A stretch of DNA of 64,000 bases from Bacteroidales bacterium (GCA_029210585.1 JARGFP010000008.1:1-64000), one strand, 5' to 3'. Shown: positions 27,750-37,229, counted from the stretch's first letter. Numbers and translations are program-made. The notes: a model not told the origin generated them from the sequence alone.

Positions 27750-30700
27750 ATGGGAAATACTTATAACCCGGTCGCGACCTACCGGATTCAATTCAACCGG
27801 GAATTTACTTTCGGGGATGCAGAAAAAATCATCTCCTATCTCCGGAAATCGGGCATACGCACCATTTATGCTTCCCCGGTTTTCAAAGCTGCCAGGGGCA
27901 GCAATCACGGCTATGATGTCACCGATCCGCACCAGCTGAACCCCCTGATCGGAAGCGAGGAAGCGTTGAACCGGTTGCTAAGCAAATTAAAAGCTGCGGG
28001 CATAGGCTGGATACAGGATGTTGTACCCAACCATATGGCTTATTCCCCCGAAAATCCATGGGTCTTTGATCTCCTCAGGAAAGGAAAGGAATCGGCGTAT
28101 GCCAGGTATTTCGACCTGATGCTTGCAGAGCAGCAAGTGAAACGTGGTCGGGATTCGGGGCATGGGGATGAGCTCAAACCGGGACCGGAAAGAAAGACAA
28201 AACCAATGGATCAACTCATGCTGCCCTTCCTCGGCAGCAGCCTGGAAGAGACCATTGAACGCAAGGAGCTGGTGCTTTCCTTCGGTGAAACAGGATTCGT
28301 GATCAATTACTTTGACAATGCCTACCCGGTCGCGGAACAATCCTTCGACTGGATCCTGGAACAGGCACATGAAGCGGCTCCCACCCTTTCTGCAGAGATC
28401 CGGAAACTGCTTGTGGAGACCAAAGGGAATATCGGGGAACGCACCCGGCAATTTCATTCCCTCTACCTGGCAGACCAGGATTTCAGGGACCATGCAGACA
28501 GCTGCGCTGCTTTGATCAACGGAGACGCTGCACTGATGCAACAACTGATCAGACTGCAACACTATCGCCCGGCACACTGGCAGGAAACAGAACACCGGAT
28601 CAACTACCGCAGGTTCTTTTCCATTAACGGACTGATCTGTCTCAACATGCAGGAACCGCAGGTATTCACAGACTATCACCAGCTGATCGGAAAATGGATA
28701 CGTGAAGACAGCATCCAGGGGCTCAGGATCGATCATCTCGACGGACTCTATGACCCTGCCGGTTACCTCGAGAAAACCAGGCAACTCGGTGGTGAAAAGC
28801 TCTATGTGATCGTGGAGAAAATCCTGGAAGAAGATGAAAAGCTGCCTGAAGCATGGCCCGTACAGGGAACAACCGGCTATGATTTCCTGGCCCTTGTCAA
28901 TAACCTGCTCACCAACGCGACCACGGAGGATGTTTTTCACGACTACCTGGAAGAATGGATGGATCAGCCGGAAGAATACAGCACACTGGCCATCCGCAAA
29001 AAAAAGTTCTTTTTAGAACACAGGTTCCGGGGTGAGCTGGATCACCTGCTACAGCAATGCATATCCATTGGTGCGCCCGAAACAGGGGATTTGTCCGACA
29101 CAGAACTGCGGAACTCCATTGCAGGATTCCTGGTACATTTTCCTATCTACAGGATGTATAGTGTTCCTTCCCGGTTCACTACAGCAGACCGGGAACTTCT
29201 CGGCAAGGTATTTTCAGATGCCCGCAATGCCGAACCCGGTCACAGCGGAGGCCTCTCAGCGCTGGAAGCATTGTTTACCAGCAATCGGGAAGATACAGTC
29301 GGGAAACAACCATCAGGAGAGGACACAATCAAAACACCTGAAAGTCTGCAGGAATCTGGGGATGCAGCAGGTGTAAGTTATGATACCCGGTCGACACTTG
29401 ACATGGGGGACAACCTGCAGCAGGATATCGACGGATTTTTCAGGCGGTGCATGCAGTTCACAGGGCCGATCATGGCAAAGGGGATCGAAGACACCCTTTT
29501 TTACTCCTACCTTCCCTTCCTGGCGCACAACGAGGTGGGTGATTCACCTGGCTTTTTCGGGATCAGGAAGGAAAAGTTCCACGCTGTCATGAAATACCGC
29601 CTTGCGCACTGGCCCCTGGCGATGAATACCTCTTCCACGCACGACACGAAGCGGGGAGAAGATGCAAGGGCCAGGCTGAATGTACTGAGTGATATTCCTG
29701 CAAAATGGATGGAGATCACGCGTACATGGAATGAAATTAACCGGAAAAGCAAAACGAATGCCGGTGCGGTGCAGGTCCCTTCCCGGAATGATGAGTACTT
29801 CATATACCAGTCGCTGGTGGCACACGTGCCAATGGAAGGAGCCATAGACGAAACATTCACAGAACGGTTCAAGACTTTTATGCTCAAAGCGCTCCGCGAA
29901 GCGAAACTGAACACCTCCTGGAGTGCTCCCAACAAAGCCTACGAACAGGGTACAATGGCTTTTATCGAATCGATCCTCACGCTTGAAACTGATTTCCTGG
30001 GCAGCCTGTACCAGTTTGTCGGGGAGATCAAAACCCACGGCATGATCAACTCCCTTGTACAACTCATCCTGAAGAACACGGTCCCCGGGGTCCCTGACAC
30101 CTTCCAGGGGAATGAATTGTGGAACCTGGATTTCGTGGATCCGGACAACCGGAAACCAGTGGATTACAGCAGGCTTTCGCGGCAACTGAACAGAATGCAG
30201 AAGGAAGGCGGGAAAGACCGGAAGCAGTTGTTATTGAAATTATGGAATGCACCGGAAGATGGAAAAATCAAACAATGGATCCATCACTTGTTGCTCGCTG
30301 CGAGATCGCGGTCTGAGTCGCTGTTCCTGAAAGGCGATTACACCCCTCTGCGCATAAAGGGGGCGGCCAGGGACCATGTCATCGCATTTCACCGCCATTA
30401 CAAGGATGAACACCTTGTGGTGATCCTGCCGCTGAACCTGGCAGCCATGTCAGGACCCGATGCATGGAAGAAAACGCGCGTGGAATTGCCGGAATTGTCT
30501 CCCCTGCACTGGAACAATCTCTTTACGGGTGAGGAACATGGTTATGCAGGGCCCATTGCCGTGCAGGAGCTTTTCAAAGAGGTTCCCTTTGCTGTGCTGA
30601 AGGGCGTCCGGCATGCTCCCGCGCGGAAGTCCGGAGTCCTGATGCATATCTCTTCCCTGCCGGGTGAATTTGGCATTGGTGACTTCGGACCCGGCGCAAA

Positions 30701-32120
30701 GCGGTTTGTTGATTTCCTGCATCGCACCGGGCAGCGCTACTGGCAGATTCTCCCGCTAAGCGTAACGGAAAAAGCCACCGGTTATTCACCCTACAGTTCA
30801 GCATCTGCCTTTGCAGGCAACAAGCTGTTCATTAATCCACACCGGCTTGTCCGGGACGGACTGCTGCGAACGGGTTCGTTGCGCAAGTACCGGTACAAGG
30901 CAAAAAACCGGGTAAAATTCAAAGCAGCAGCCAAAGCCAAACTTGCATTCATCGGGGAAGCATTCAGAAGCTTTAAAACAGGCAGCAACGAAACCATGAA
31001 GCAAAGCTACCTTGCATTCCTTGAAAAAGAACGCTACTGGCTGGACGACTTTGCGCTGTTTTCCTGTCTCAGGGACCAGTTCAGTGATCAACCCTGGAAC
31101 GAATGGCCGGCTGAATACCGCGACCGGGATGCGAAAACCCTGGAGGAATTCAGGAAACTTTATGATGAACAGCTGGATATCATACGCTTCACACAGTTCC
31201 TGGTCAGCAGCCAATGGATGGAAACAAGGCAATACGCAAACGACCATGGGATCGAAATCTTCGGAGACCTTCCCATTTACATCGATTTCAACAGTGCCGA
31301 TGTATGGGCACACCAGGAATTATTCGAGCTGGACAGCAAGCATCGCATGAGCTCCGTGGCCGGCGTACCTCCCGATTATTTCAACAAGGAAGGACAACAC
31401 TGGGGCATGCCCCTGTTTGACTGGAAGGCCATGGAAAAAGACGGGTTCACCTGGTGGCTCAGGCGCATTGAAAAGAACCTGGAGTGGTTCGACCTGCTCA
31501 GAATGGATCATTTCAGGGGATTCTCAGCCTACTGGGACATCCCTGCTGATGCAGCCAGCGCCATTGATGGCACATGGAAACCTGGTCCCGGCATGAAGCT
31601 GTTCGACGCCATTAAGAAGCGATTTCCAGAGATGCCCTTTGTTGCGGAGGACCTGGGCTTGATCGACCAGGATGTGTACGACCTGCGCGATCATTACGGG
31701 CTGCCGGGAATGAAGGTCATCCAGTTCGGATTCGGTCAAAACATGCCGGAATCGGAACATAATCCACTGAATATCAATTATAATTCGATCGTGTATACAG
31801 GTACGCACGACAACAATACCCTGCTGGGTTGGTACAGGCATGAACTGGATAAGGCCACCCTCAGGAGGATCCGGAAATTCCACGGAACAAAACCGACCGG
31901 AAGGAACGTGCACAATGAAATGATTCACATGGCCTATGCCACGCAGGGTAAACTCGTGATTATTCCGATGCAGGACTGGATGGGACTGGATGAAAAAAGC
32001 CGGATGAATTTTCCCTCCACCACTTCCGGTAACTGGAAATGGAAACTGGCGGAACTGCCGCAAACTGACCTGCTGGAAAAAAGGATGATTGATTTCGGAA
32101 AAACTTTTGGCAGATTTTAA
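27750..32120 (+). CDS. treY: Malto-oligosyltrehalose synthase fused to 4-alpha-glucanotransferase (TreY-MalQ)
   Basis: 1,456 residues, one open frame. Residues about 1-930 are TreY, which converts the reducing-end alpha-1,4 bond of a maltodextrin to an alpha,alpha-1,1 bond: tags TYRIQF, HGYDVTDPHQLNP, QDVVPNHMAYS, Asp in LRIDHLDGLYDP (about 329), VIVEKIL, and STHDTKRGED (about 630). Residues about 945-1456 are MalQ (amylomaltase, GH77): GVLMHISSLPGEFGIGDFG, QILPLS, nucleophile Asp in LRMDHFRG (about 1252), Glu in VAEDLG (about 1300), Asp in YTGTHDNN (about 1353). Residues 500-560 hold a loosely conserved polar stretch. MalQ could lengthen the short maltose/maltotriose left by TreY so that they re-enter the cycle; that role is inferred. 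Confidence 0.94.
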   Translation: MGNTYNPVATYRIQFNREFTFGDAEKIISYLRKSGIRTIYASPVFKAARGSNHGYDVTDPHQLNPLIGSEEALNRLLSKLKAAGIGWIQDVVPNHMAYSPENPWVFDLLRKGKESAYARYFDLMLAEQQVKRGRDSGHGDELKPGPERKTKPMDQLMLPFLGSSLEETIERKELVLSFGETGFVINYFDNAYPVAEQSFDWILEQAHEAAPTLSAEIRKLLVETKGNIGERTRQFHSLYLADQDFRDHADSCAALINGDAALMQQLIRLQHYRPAHWQETEHRINYRRFFSINGLICLNMQEPQVFTDYHQLIGKWIREDSIQGLRIDHLDGLYDPAGYLEKTRQLGGEKLYVIVEKILEEDEKLPEAWPVQGTTGYDFLALVNNLLTNATTEDVFHDYLEEWMDQPEEYSTLAIRKKKFFLEHRFRGELDHLLQQCISIGAPETGDLSDTELRNSIAGFLVHFPIYRMYSVPSRFTTADRELLGKVFSDARNAEPGHSGGLSALEALFTSNREDTVGKQPSGEDTIKTPESLQESGDAAGVSYDTRSTLDMGDNLQQDIDGFFRRCMQFTGPIMAKGIEDTLFYSYLPFLAHNEVGDSPGFFGIRKEKFHAVMKYRLAHWPLAMNTSSTHDTKRGEDARARLNVLSDIPAKWMEITRTWNEINRKSKTNAGAVQVPSRNDEYFIYQSLVAHVPMEGAIDETFTERFKTFMLKALREAKLNTSWSAPNKAYEQGTMAFIESILTLETDFLGSLYQFVGEIKTHGMINSLVQLILKNTVPGVPDTFQGNELWNLDFVDPDNRKPVDYSRLSRQLNRMQKEGGKDRKQLLLKLWNAPEDGKIKQWIHHLLLAARSRSESLFLKGDYTPLRIKGAARDHVIAFHRHYKDEHLVVILPLNLAAMSGPDAWKKTRVELPELSPLHWNNLFTGEEHGYAGPIAVQELFKEVPFAVLKGVRHAPARKSGVLMHISSLPGEFGIGDFGPGAKRFVDFLHRTGQRYWQILPLSVTEKATGYSPYSSASAFAGNKLFINPHRLVRDGLLRTGSLRKYRYKAKNRVKFKAAAKAKLAFIGEAFRSFKTGSNETMKQSYLAFLEKERYWLDDFALFSCLRDQFSDQPWNEWPAEYRDRDAKTLEEFRKLYDEQLDIIRFTQFLVSSQWMETRQYANDHGIEIFGDLPIYIDFNSADVWAHQELFELDSKHRMSSVAGVPPDYFNKEGQHWGMPLFDWKAMEKDGFTWWLRRIEKNLEWFDLLRMDHFRGFSAYWDIPADAASAIDGTWKPGPGMKLFDAIKKRFPEMPFVAEDLGLIDQDVYDLRDHYGLPGMKVIQFGFGQNMPESEHNPLNINYNSIVYTGTHDNNTLLGWYRHELDKATLRRIRKFHGTKPTGRNVHNEMIHMAYATQGKLVIIPMQDWMGLDEKSRMNFPSTTSGNWKWKLAELPQTDLLEKRMIDFGKTFGRF

Positions 32121-32235
32121 CTGTGAATGTGCGATACCGGTTGCAAAGCTGAATTCAGTTTCAACCGAACAGCAAGGCAAGGAACAGGCTGCAAAGTTAA
32201 ATGAGGATTCACCTGTATAGTTCTGCAGGAATCTC

Positions 32236-32243
32236 TAATTTTG
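32236..32243 (+). promoter_or_regulatory. Candidate -7 element before the radical SAM gene
   Basis: TAATTTTG fits the TAnnTTTG consensus and lies 18 bases before the ATG at 32262, inside the 141-base gap after treY-malQ. No clear -33 box. Confidence 0.4.
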
Positions 32244-32261
32244 AAGAAAATATGATCAAGC

Positions 32262-33200
32262 ATGGACTATAAATACCTGTTCGGACCTGTTCCCTCAAGG
32301 AGACTGGGGAATTCCCTGGGTGTGGACCTGGTAACCAGGAAAGTCTGCAGCCTGAACTGTGTCTATTGCGAGTCGGGCAGGACCACCAAACTGACACATG
32401 ACAGGATGGAATACGTACCGTACAATTCCATTATCCGTGAACTGGAAGATTTTTTTTCCCGGCAGGAGGATCCGGATTACATCACATTTTCCGGTGCGGG
32501 GGAACCTACGCTGAACAGGCGGATCGGTGAGCTGATTCAGTTTATCAAAGCACGTAAACCCGGAATTCCGGTGGCTGTGATTACCAACGGAACACTACTC
32601 TTTGACGCCCGGGTGAGAAAAGAACTGTTACCGGCAGATCTTGTCCTGCCCTCACTTGATGCAGCCACCCAGGAGGTTTTTGAGCAGATCAACCGCCCGG
32701 ACCCCAACCTGGATATTATATCCATCATCGATGGCCTGGCCACATTCAGCCAGGAATTCGATGGAAAGATCTGGCTGGAAGTGTTCGTCCTTCCCGGCTA
32801 CAACAATGATGAAAAGGAATTGCTGGCCATCAGGGATGCCATTAAAAAAATTTCTCCTGAGCGGGTGCAACTGAATACGCTCGACAGGCCGGGCATCGTT
32901 ACAGGACTGCGCGCTGCATCCCTGGCTGAGATGAAGCAGGTACTTGCACTCTGGAACCTCGACAATGCAGAAATCATCGCCTCCGCGCCAAGTCGAAAAA
33001 AGATCGGGGCTTACAACGCGTATGCAGAAACATCCATTATCTCCACTATTTCCAGGAGACCCTGCACTGTGGATGATCTTGTGAAAATGCTTGGATTGCC
33101 CATCATGGAAATCAACAAGTACCTGGATGTACTTGAATCAGAAAACAAGATTACCCATGTTGTGCAATCGAGAGGTATCTTTTATCAAATCAAAGAATAA
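32262..33200 (+). CDS. Radical SAM protein with C-terminal winged-helix-like domain (COG0731-like)
   Basis: 312 residues. A CxxxCxxC cluster-binding motif is present (Cys29, Cys33, Cys36 in VCSLNCVYCESG), preceded by the family start YLFGPVPSRRLGNSLGVD and followed by FSGAGEPTLN, the GE motif of the SAM site. It belongs to the small radical SAM group annotated as Fe-S oxidoreductases, whose reaction is unknown to me. The last 60 residues look like a winged helix (TVDDLVKMLGLP, then YLDVLESENKITHVVQSRGIFY). It lacks the extra Cys-rich SPASM domain of sulfatase-maturing enzymes, so I do not assign it to the sulfatases in this window. It is followed after six bases by the App1-like gene, suggesting an operon. 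Confidence 0.82.
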   Translation: MDYKYLFGPVPSRRLGNSLGVDLVTRKVCSLNCVYCESGRTTKLTHDRMEYVPYNSIIRELEDFFSRQEDPDYITFSGAGEPTLNRRIGELIQFIKARKPGIPVAVITNGTLLFDARVRKELLPADLVLPSLDAATQEVFEQINRPDPNLDIISIIDGLATFSQEFDGKIWLEVFVLPGYNNDEKELLAIRDAIKKISPERVQLNTLDRPGIVTGLRAASLAEMKQVLALWNLDNAEIIASAPSRKKIGAYNAYAETSIISTISRRPCTVDDLVKMLGLPIMEINKYLDVLESENKITHVVQSRGIFYQIKE

Positions 33201-33206
33201 GCAACT

Positions 33207-34127
33207 ATGTCTGTATACCTGTGGCAACTGAACATACTTCAGATGGGCGACAAAAGCCTGGTCAACGGCACGATCCTGAGGGGCAGAAAGAAACTCCGGT
33301 CCAATACACGTACGATCGCCGGTAATTCCTTCCAGGTGATGCGCTCCTATTTTCATGGAACCTATGCTGATAAAGAGATATCATTCCGCATGGGCAGTTT
33401 TGAAAGGGAAATCCTGACCACGGGAAAAGGGCACTTTTCTTTTATGGCAGATGCCGCTCCTGATGAGAATGTTGAGATTATTGCAGGTGGCAAAAAGCTG
33501 GAGATTCCCGGCCATTATCCGGCAATCTTCAGGCAAAACGGAACGAAGCTGGAAATCATCTCCGACCTGGATGATACGGTGATGATCTCCCATACTGCTT
33601 CTGCCCTGAAAAGAATCACGACGATCCTGTTCTACCGGCCCAAAAAACGCAAATCAGTCGCCTATACCCACGAGCTGTTCAGGGATTTTCAAAAACGCAG
33701 TTACCGGATCACTTATCTTTCCAAAAGTGAAAGCAACCTGTTCGGACTGATCACTTCAGTGTTGAATTTCCGGGAATTGCCACAGGGAGCGCTGCTGCTC
33801 ACCCCCTTCCTGAAATTCAGGCAACTCTTTGATCCGAAAAAGGGCCAAGACTACAAGCTGAATTACCTGCGCAGGATCATCAGCAACATGCCTGATAAAA
33901 AATTCATCCTTCTGGGCGATGATACCCAGCGCGATATGGACGCATATACACAGGCAGTCCAGGAATTTCCGGGAAGAATCAGGAAGATATTCATCAGGCA
34001 GACAGGCCTGATCAGGAAACCGGCCCAGGAAGAAAAATGGAACAGGCTCCTGGCAACCGGTGTTGAAGCCGTATATTTCCAGGACACGGACGAACCCGGA
34101 GAAGAGAAGACAGAAAAAACGACCTAA
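33207..34127 (+). CDS. App1-like phosphatidate phosphatase (DUF2183)
   Basis: 306 residues. The HAD-type catalytic motif SDLDDTVM (Asp120, Asp122) is clear, preceded by a small beta domain (residues about 20-105) and followed by a conserved YLSKSESNLF block and ILLGDDTQRDMDAY, a second HAD motif. Family knowledge: yeast App1 dephosphorylates phosphatidate to diacylglycerol; bacterial DUF2183 proteins have the same motif. The next gene, 13 bases on, is a diacylglycerol kinase-like protein, which would catalyse the reverse step. No signal peptide or membrane span, so it is probably cytoplasmic or peripheral. The exact substrate is inferred. Confidence 0.82.
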   Translation: MSVYLWQLNILQMGDKSLVNGTILRGRKKLRSNTRTIAGNSFQVMRSYFHGTYADKEISFRMGSFEREILTTGKGHFSFMADAAPDENVEIIAGGKKLEIPGHYPAIFRQNGTKLEIISDLDDTVMISHTASALKRITTILFYRPKKRKSVAYTHELFRDFQKRSYRITYLSKSESNLFGLITSVLNFRELPQGALLLTPFLKFRQLFDPKKGQDYKLNYLRRIISNMPDKKFILLGDDTQRDMDAYTQAVQEFPGRIRKIFIRQTGLIRKPAQEEKWNRLLATGVEAVYFQDTDEPGEEKTEKTT

Positions 34128-34140
34128 CTTTTGAATTGAA

Positions 34141-35040
34141 ATGAAGTTACTGATAGTGATCAACCCGGTATCAGGAGGACAGGACAAGCAGTCCTTTCTT
34201 GAGGAAACAGATGCATTGTGCAGTAAATATGCAATCAGGCACAGGATTTTTGAAACCAGTGGCAAAAACGACCGGAAAAAACTAAAGAAAGAGATCAGCA
34301 ACTTTAAGCCGCACAGGGTCATAGCAGCCGGTGGTGACGGCACCGTATTGCTGGTGTCCATCGCCCTGATGAAATCAAAGATTCCCATGGGAATCGTCCC
34401 GCTGGGGTCAGCAAACGGTATGGCTGAAGAACTCAACATCGATCCTGATCCGCTTGAAGCACTGAAAGACGCCATCATGTCATCCTGGTTCACCGGAATG
34501 GATCTCGTTGAAGTGAACGGCAAACACTACTCTGTCCACATCGGCGATGTAGGCAGCAATGCCAGGATCGTGGAAAAGTATGAAAAGGACCCGAACCGGG
34601 GCATCGGTACCTATGCGAAATACTTCCTCGATGAATTGGGTCAGGTCTCCCCTTTCAGTGTAAAAATCAAAACCGAAACAGATGAAATTGAAAAAGAGAC
34701 CCTCATGGTTGCCATCTGCAATGCGAGAAAATATGGAACAGGTGTGCCCCTTACACTGGACGGCAATCCGCTCGATGGGAAATTCGAGATCGTACTGATC
34801 GAAGACATAAATTTCAATTCGCTGGTAAAGATTGGTTTATCCAAATTCGACGAACGGTTTTTCAAAAACAGGGACAGCACGATCATTTCAACAAAAAAAG
34901 CTGAAATTTCCTTTGACAAGCCCAGGTTGCTGCAGCTGGACGGTGAGACCATCGGGAAATTCAGGAAACTCAGGGTGAAGGTTATTAAAGGAGCCGTGAA
35001 GCTTATCACCACTGGAAACAACAGCTACCTGCAGGACTGA
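34141..35040 (+). CDS. Diacylglycerol kinase-like lipid kinase (DagK/YegS/LCB5 family)
   Basis: 299 residues. The N-terminal half shows NPVSGG at the start and GGDGT (residues 64-68), the nucleotide-binding signature, then PLGSANGMAEEL; the C-terminal half is a beta sandwich, with LQLDGE near the end. The length is typical for the family. It phosphorylates a lipid hydroxyl, most often diacylglycerol to phosphatidate, at the inner face of the membrane. Paired with the upstream App1-like phosphatase (13-base gap). A 19-bp tandem array lies just after its stop. Confidence 0.87.
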   Translation: MKLLIVINPVSGGQDKQSFLEETDALCSKYAIRHRIFETSGKNDRKKLKKEISNFKPHRVIAAGGDGTVLLVSIALMKSKIPMGIVPLGSANGMAEELNIDPDPLEALKDAIMSSWFTGMDLVEVNGKHYSVHIGDVGSNARIVEKYEKDPNRGIGTYAKYFLDELGQVSPFSVKIKTETDEIEKETLMVAICNARKYGTGVPLTLDGNPLDGKFEIVLIEDINFNSLVKIGLSKFDERFFKNRDSTIISTKKAEISFDKPRLLQLDGETIGKFRKLRVKVIKGAVKLITTGNNSYLQD

Positions 35041-35108
35041 AGCCGAATATTTGTTGCGCGTTATCTTCGGTAGCCGGAACAGCTACCTGCAATAGCTTCC
35101 GACTACAG

Positions 35109-35198
35109 CATCGGCATATTTCCGTAGCATCGGTATATTTCCGTAGCATCGGTATATTTCCGTAGCATCGGTATATTTCTTTAGCATCGGCAATATGC
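35109..35198. repeat. 19-bp tandem array, four units plus a partial fifth
   Basis: CATCGG(T/C)ATATTTCCGTAG starts at 35109, 35128, 35147 and 35166 with few changes; a partial unit follows. No unique spacers, so this is not a CRISPR array. Confidence 0.93.
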
Positions 35199-35250
35199 TG
35201 AAGTATTGGCTGCATACTGAACATTCGGTTGCGAAGAACGTTACAATTCC

Positions 35251-35784
35251 ATGTATTTAATCAACCTGATAACATTGATGATCATGCCCTTGCAGATGAC
35301 CCTGTTCGATTTTACTGAAACGGCCGATATTTCCGGCTGGGAGATCGTGGATGATGTGGTCATGGGGGGAAGATCAAACGGTGCTTTCTATCTCAGTCCC
35401 GAGGGAAAAGGGGTGTTTTCCGGGAAGGTGTCGCTGGAAAACAACGGTGGGTTTTCTTCAGTCAGGTATGATTTGAACAGTCTGAACCTGGAAGCATTCG
35501 ACACCTTTCTGCTGAAAGTAAAAGGTGACAGAAAAAGGTACCAGTTCCGGGTAAAAACCGGAAAATACGACCGTCAGTCCTATATCAGCTATTTTGAAAC
35601 CAATGGTGAATGGCAGGAGATCGCACTTCCGATGCATGAAATGGTACCCACTTTCAGGGGAATGCGTCTGAACATGGAGAACTATCCAGGGAAAAAACTG
35701 GAGCAGGTCTCGTTCCTGATAGGCAACAATCGTCCCGAAGAATTCATTCTGAAGATCGACGAGATCGCTGTAACCAGGAAATAA
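35251..35784 (+). CDS. CIA30-family protein
   Basis: 177 residues. The fold follows the CIA30 (complex I intermediate-associated protein 30) pattern: LFDFTETADISGWEIVDDVVMGG, GVFSGKVSLENNGGFSSVR, a jelly-roll-like set of strands (FLLKVKGDRKRYQFRV), and the closing KIDEIAV. In bacteria these proteins are found widely; their role is not settled, with some suggesting carbohydrate binding or NADH-complex assembly. No convincing signal peptide (the first 15 residues are hydrophobic but uncharged), so location is open. It stands between a repeat array and a small Lacal_2735-like gene. Confidence 0.78.
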   Translation: MYLINLITLMIMPLQMTLFDFTETADISGWEIVDDVVMGGRSNGAFYLSPEGKGVFSGKVSLENNGGFSSVRYDLNSLNLEAFDTFLLKVKGDRKRYQFRVKTGKYDRQSYISYFETNGEWQEIALPMHEMVPTFRGMRLNMENYPGKKLEQVSFLIGNNRPEEFILKIDEIAVTRK

Positions 35785-35893
35785 TAACCGGAGTCCGGTC
35801 AGAAGGCAGGGAGAAAGAAGGCAGGGAGAAAGAAGGAATAGCTGTGCAGATGGCACATAATTAATAATTATTCATCACAAAAACGTAACCGAT

Positions 35894-36070
35894 ATGTTTG
35901 GAATAGGAAGCAATCCCGAAAAGAAATTAGTGAAAAAATATGACCGTTTAATGACCGAGGGATATAAACTCTCAACGTCGAACCGTACACTGTCAGATGA
36001 AAAATATGCGGAGGCAAACCGGGTCCTGAAAGAGATCGAAAAACTACGGGAAGGAAAAAAGCAGGACTAG
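35894..36070 (+). CDS. Small Lacal_2735-like protein
   Basis: 58 residues starting MFGIGSNPEKKLVKKYDRLM and continuing with STSNRTLSDEKYAEA and a closing Glu/Lys-rich helix (EIEKLREGKK). The layout (MFG start, basic patch, SNR-xxSDxKYAEA) matches the short Lacal_2735 family of Bacteroidota, of unknown function. Two helices in a coiled-coil hairpin are likely. It is in the gap between CIA30 and DUF1028 genes, on the same strand. Confidence 0.7.
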   Translation: MFGIGSNPEKKLVKKYDRLMTEGYKLSTSNRTLSDEKYAEANRVLKEIEKLREGKKQD

Positions 36071-36152
36071 CAGGATATCAGTCAGAATGAAATATTTTCA
36101 CTATCTTTTAGATGCGATTTTCTGAACCCAGGTTGAACATAATCTATATCCA

Positions 36153-37145
36153 GTGAAACATATCCTCCGTACTTTTCTTTTGTTTTTCGAAGTTATACTG
36201 CTGGCGCCCAATATCTTCGGACAGGATACCAACACATTTGCACACACCTTTTCCATTGTCGCCACGGACCCTGTAACGGGTGACATGGCGGTGGCCGTTC
36301 AGAGTCACTGGTTTTCAGTTGGCACCATCGTCTCGTGGGGAAAGTCAGGCGTAGGTGTGGTAGCCACCCAGTCATTTGTAAATCCTTCATACGGACCAGA
36401 AGGTCTGTTACTTATGGAAAAGGGAGTGGCTGCACCCGAAGTCCTGGAGCAACTGGTATCAAAAGACGATGGCCGTGATTTCAGGCAGGTAGCCATGCTG
36501 GATGCCAACGGCACTGTGGATGCATTTACGGGTGCCAGGTGTGTTGCATCAGCGGGTCATTTCGTTGGCGAACATTTCTCCGTGCAAGCCAATATGATGC
36601 TGAACAACCGGGTGGTCCCGGCAATGGCGCAGGCATTCGAAAAGCACAACGATCTTCCCCTGGCAGAAAGGGTACTTGAAGTGTTAAAGGCAGCGCAGGC
36701 GGCCGGAGGTGACATCAGGGGCAAGCAATCGGCTGCCCTCATCGTGGTGGGGCCTGAAAAAAAGGAAAATGCCTGGGAAGACAGAAAGGTTGATCTGCGT
36801 GTTGATGACCATCCTGAACCGATTGCAGAGATGGAACGGTTGCTGACAGTGCACAGGGCTTACGAATATATGAACCGGGGGGATCTCGCTGTTGAGCATG
36901 GCAATATGGCCCTCGCCCTGCAGGAGTATGCCGCAGCAGAGGCGCTGATGCCCGAAAACCTGGAAATGAAATACTGGACCGCGGTGACACTGGCAAGTAA
37001 CGGGCGGCTGGAAGAAGCGCTCCCCATCTTTAGGATCGTATTTAACGGGGACAACAACTGGCGTGAACTGACCAGGCGGCTGCCTGCATCAGGTCTGATC
37101 GATGTGTCGGACAATGAATTGCAGCGCATCCTGGAGTTGAAATAA
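36153..37145 (+). CDS. Exported DUF1028 protein with C-terminal TPR-like tail
   Basis: 330 residues from GTG at 36153, giving a signal peptide (residues 1-23, ending near IFGQ). Residues about 27-230 are DUF1028: NTFAHTFSIVATDPVTGDMAVAVQSHWF, VGTIVSWG, GVGVVATQSFVNPSYGPEGL and AAGGDIRGKQSAALIVV. The domain resembles Ntn-hydrolase folds. Residues about 240-330 contain the conserved HPEPI-like dipeptide region and two TPR-like helical repeats (YEYMNRGDLAVEHGNM, YAAAEALMPENLEMKY). Family knowledge gives no firm activity. Likely periplasmic. Confidence 0.82.
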   Translation: MKHILRTFLLFFEVILLAPNIFGQDTNTFAHTFSIVATDPVTGDMAVAVQSHWFSVGTIVSWGKSGVGVVATQSFVNPSYGPEGLLLMEKGVAAPEVLEQLVSKDDGRDFRQVAMLDANGTVDAFTGARCVASAGHFVGEHFSVQANMMLNNRVVPAMAQAFEKHNDLPLAERVLEVLKAAQAAGGDIRGKQSAALIVVGPEKKENAWEDRKVDLRVDDHPEPIAEMERLLTVHRAYEYMNRGDLAVEHGNMALALQEYAAAEALMPENLEMKYWTAVTLASNGRLEEALPIFRIVFNGDNNWRELTRRLPASGLIDVSDNELQRILELK

Positions 37146-37229
37146 GCCCTTTTGAGGCACACCGTTAGCTTCCGGAATGGTCCCGGGGAAACCACCCGGC
37201 ACACAAACTGAAAACATTCAACGAACCTC

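Noticed and set aside
32262-33200. Radical SAM gene as a sulfatase-maturing enzyme (anSME) for the two sulfatases
   Set aside because: It lacks the extra C-terminal Cys-rich cluster domain of anSME and has a winged-helix-like end instead; it also lies far from both sulfatases in a different operon.
35109-35198. CRISPR array
   Set aside because: Units of 19 bp follow each other without spacers, and no cas genes are present. The same holds for the 20-bp array at 50083 and the 45-bp array at 1681.
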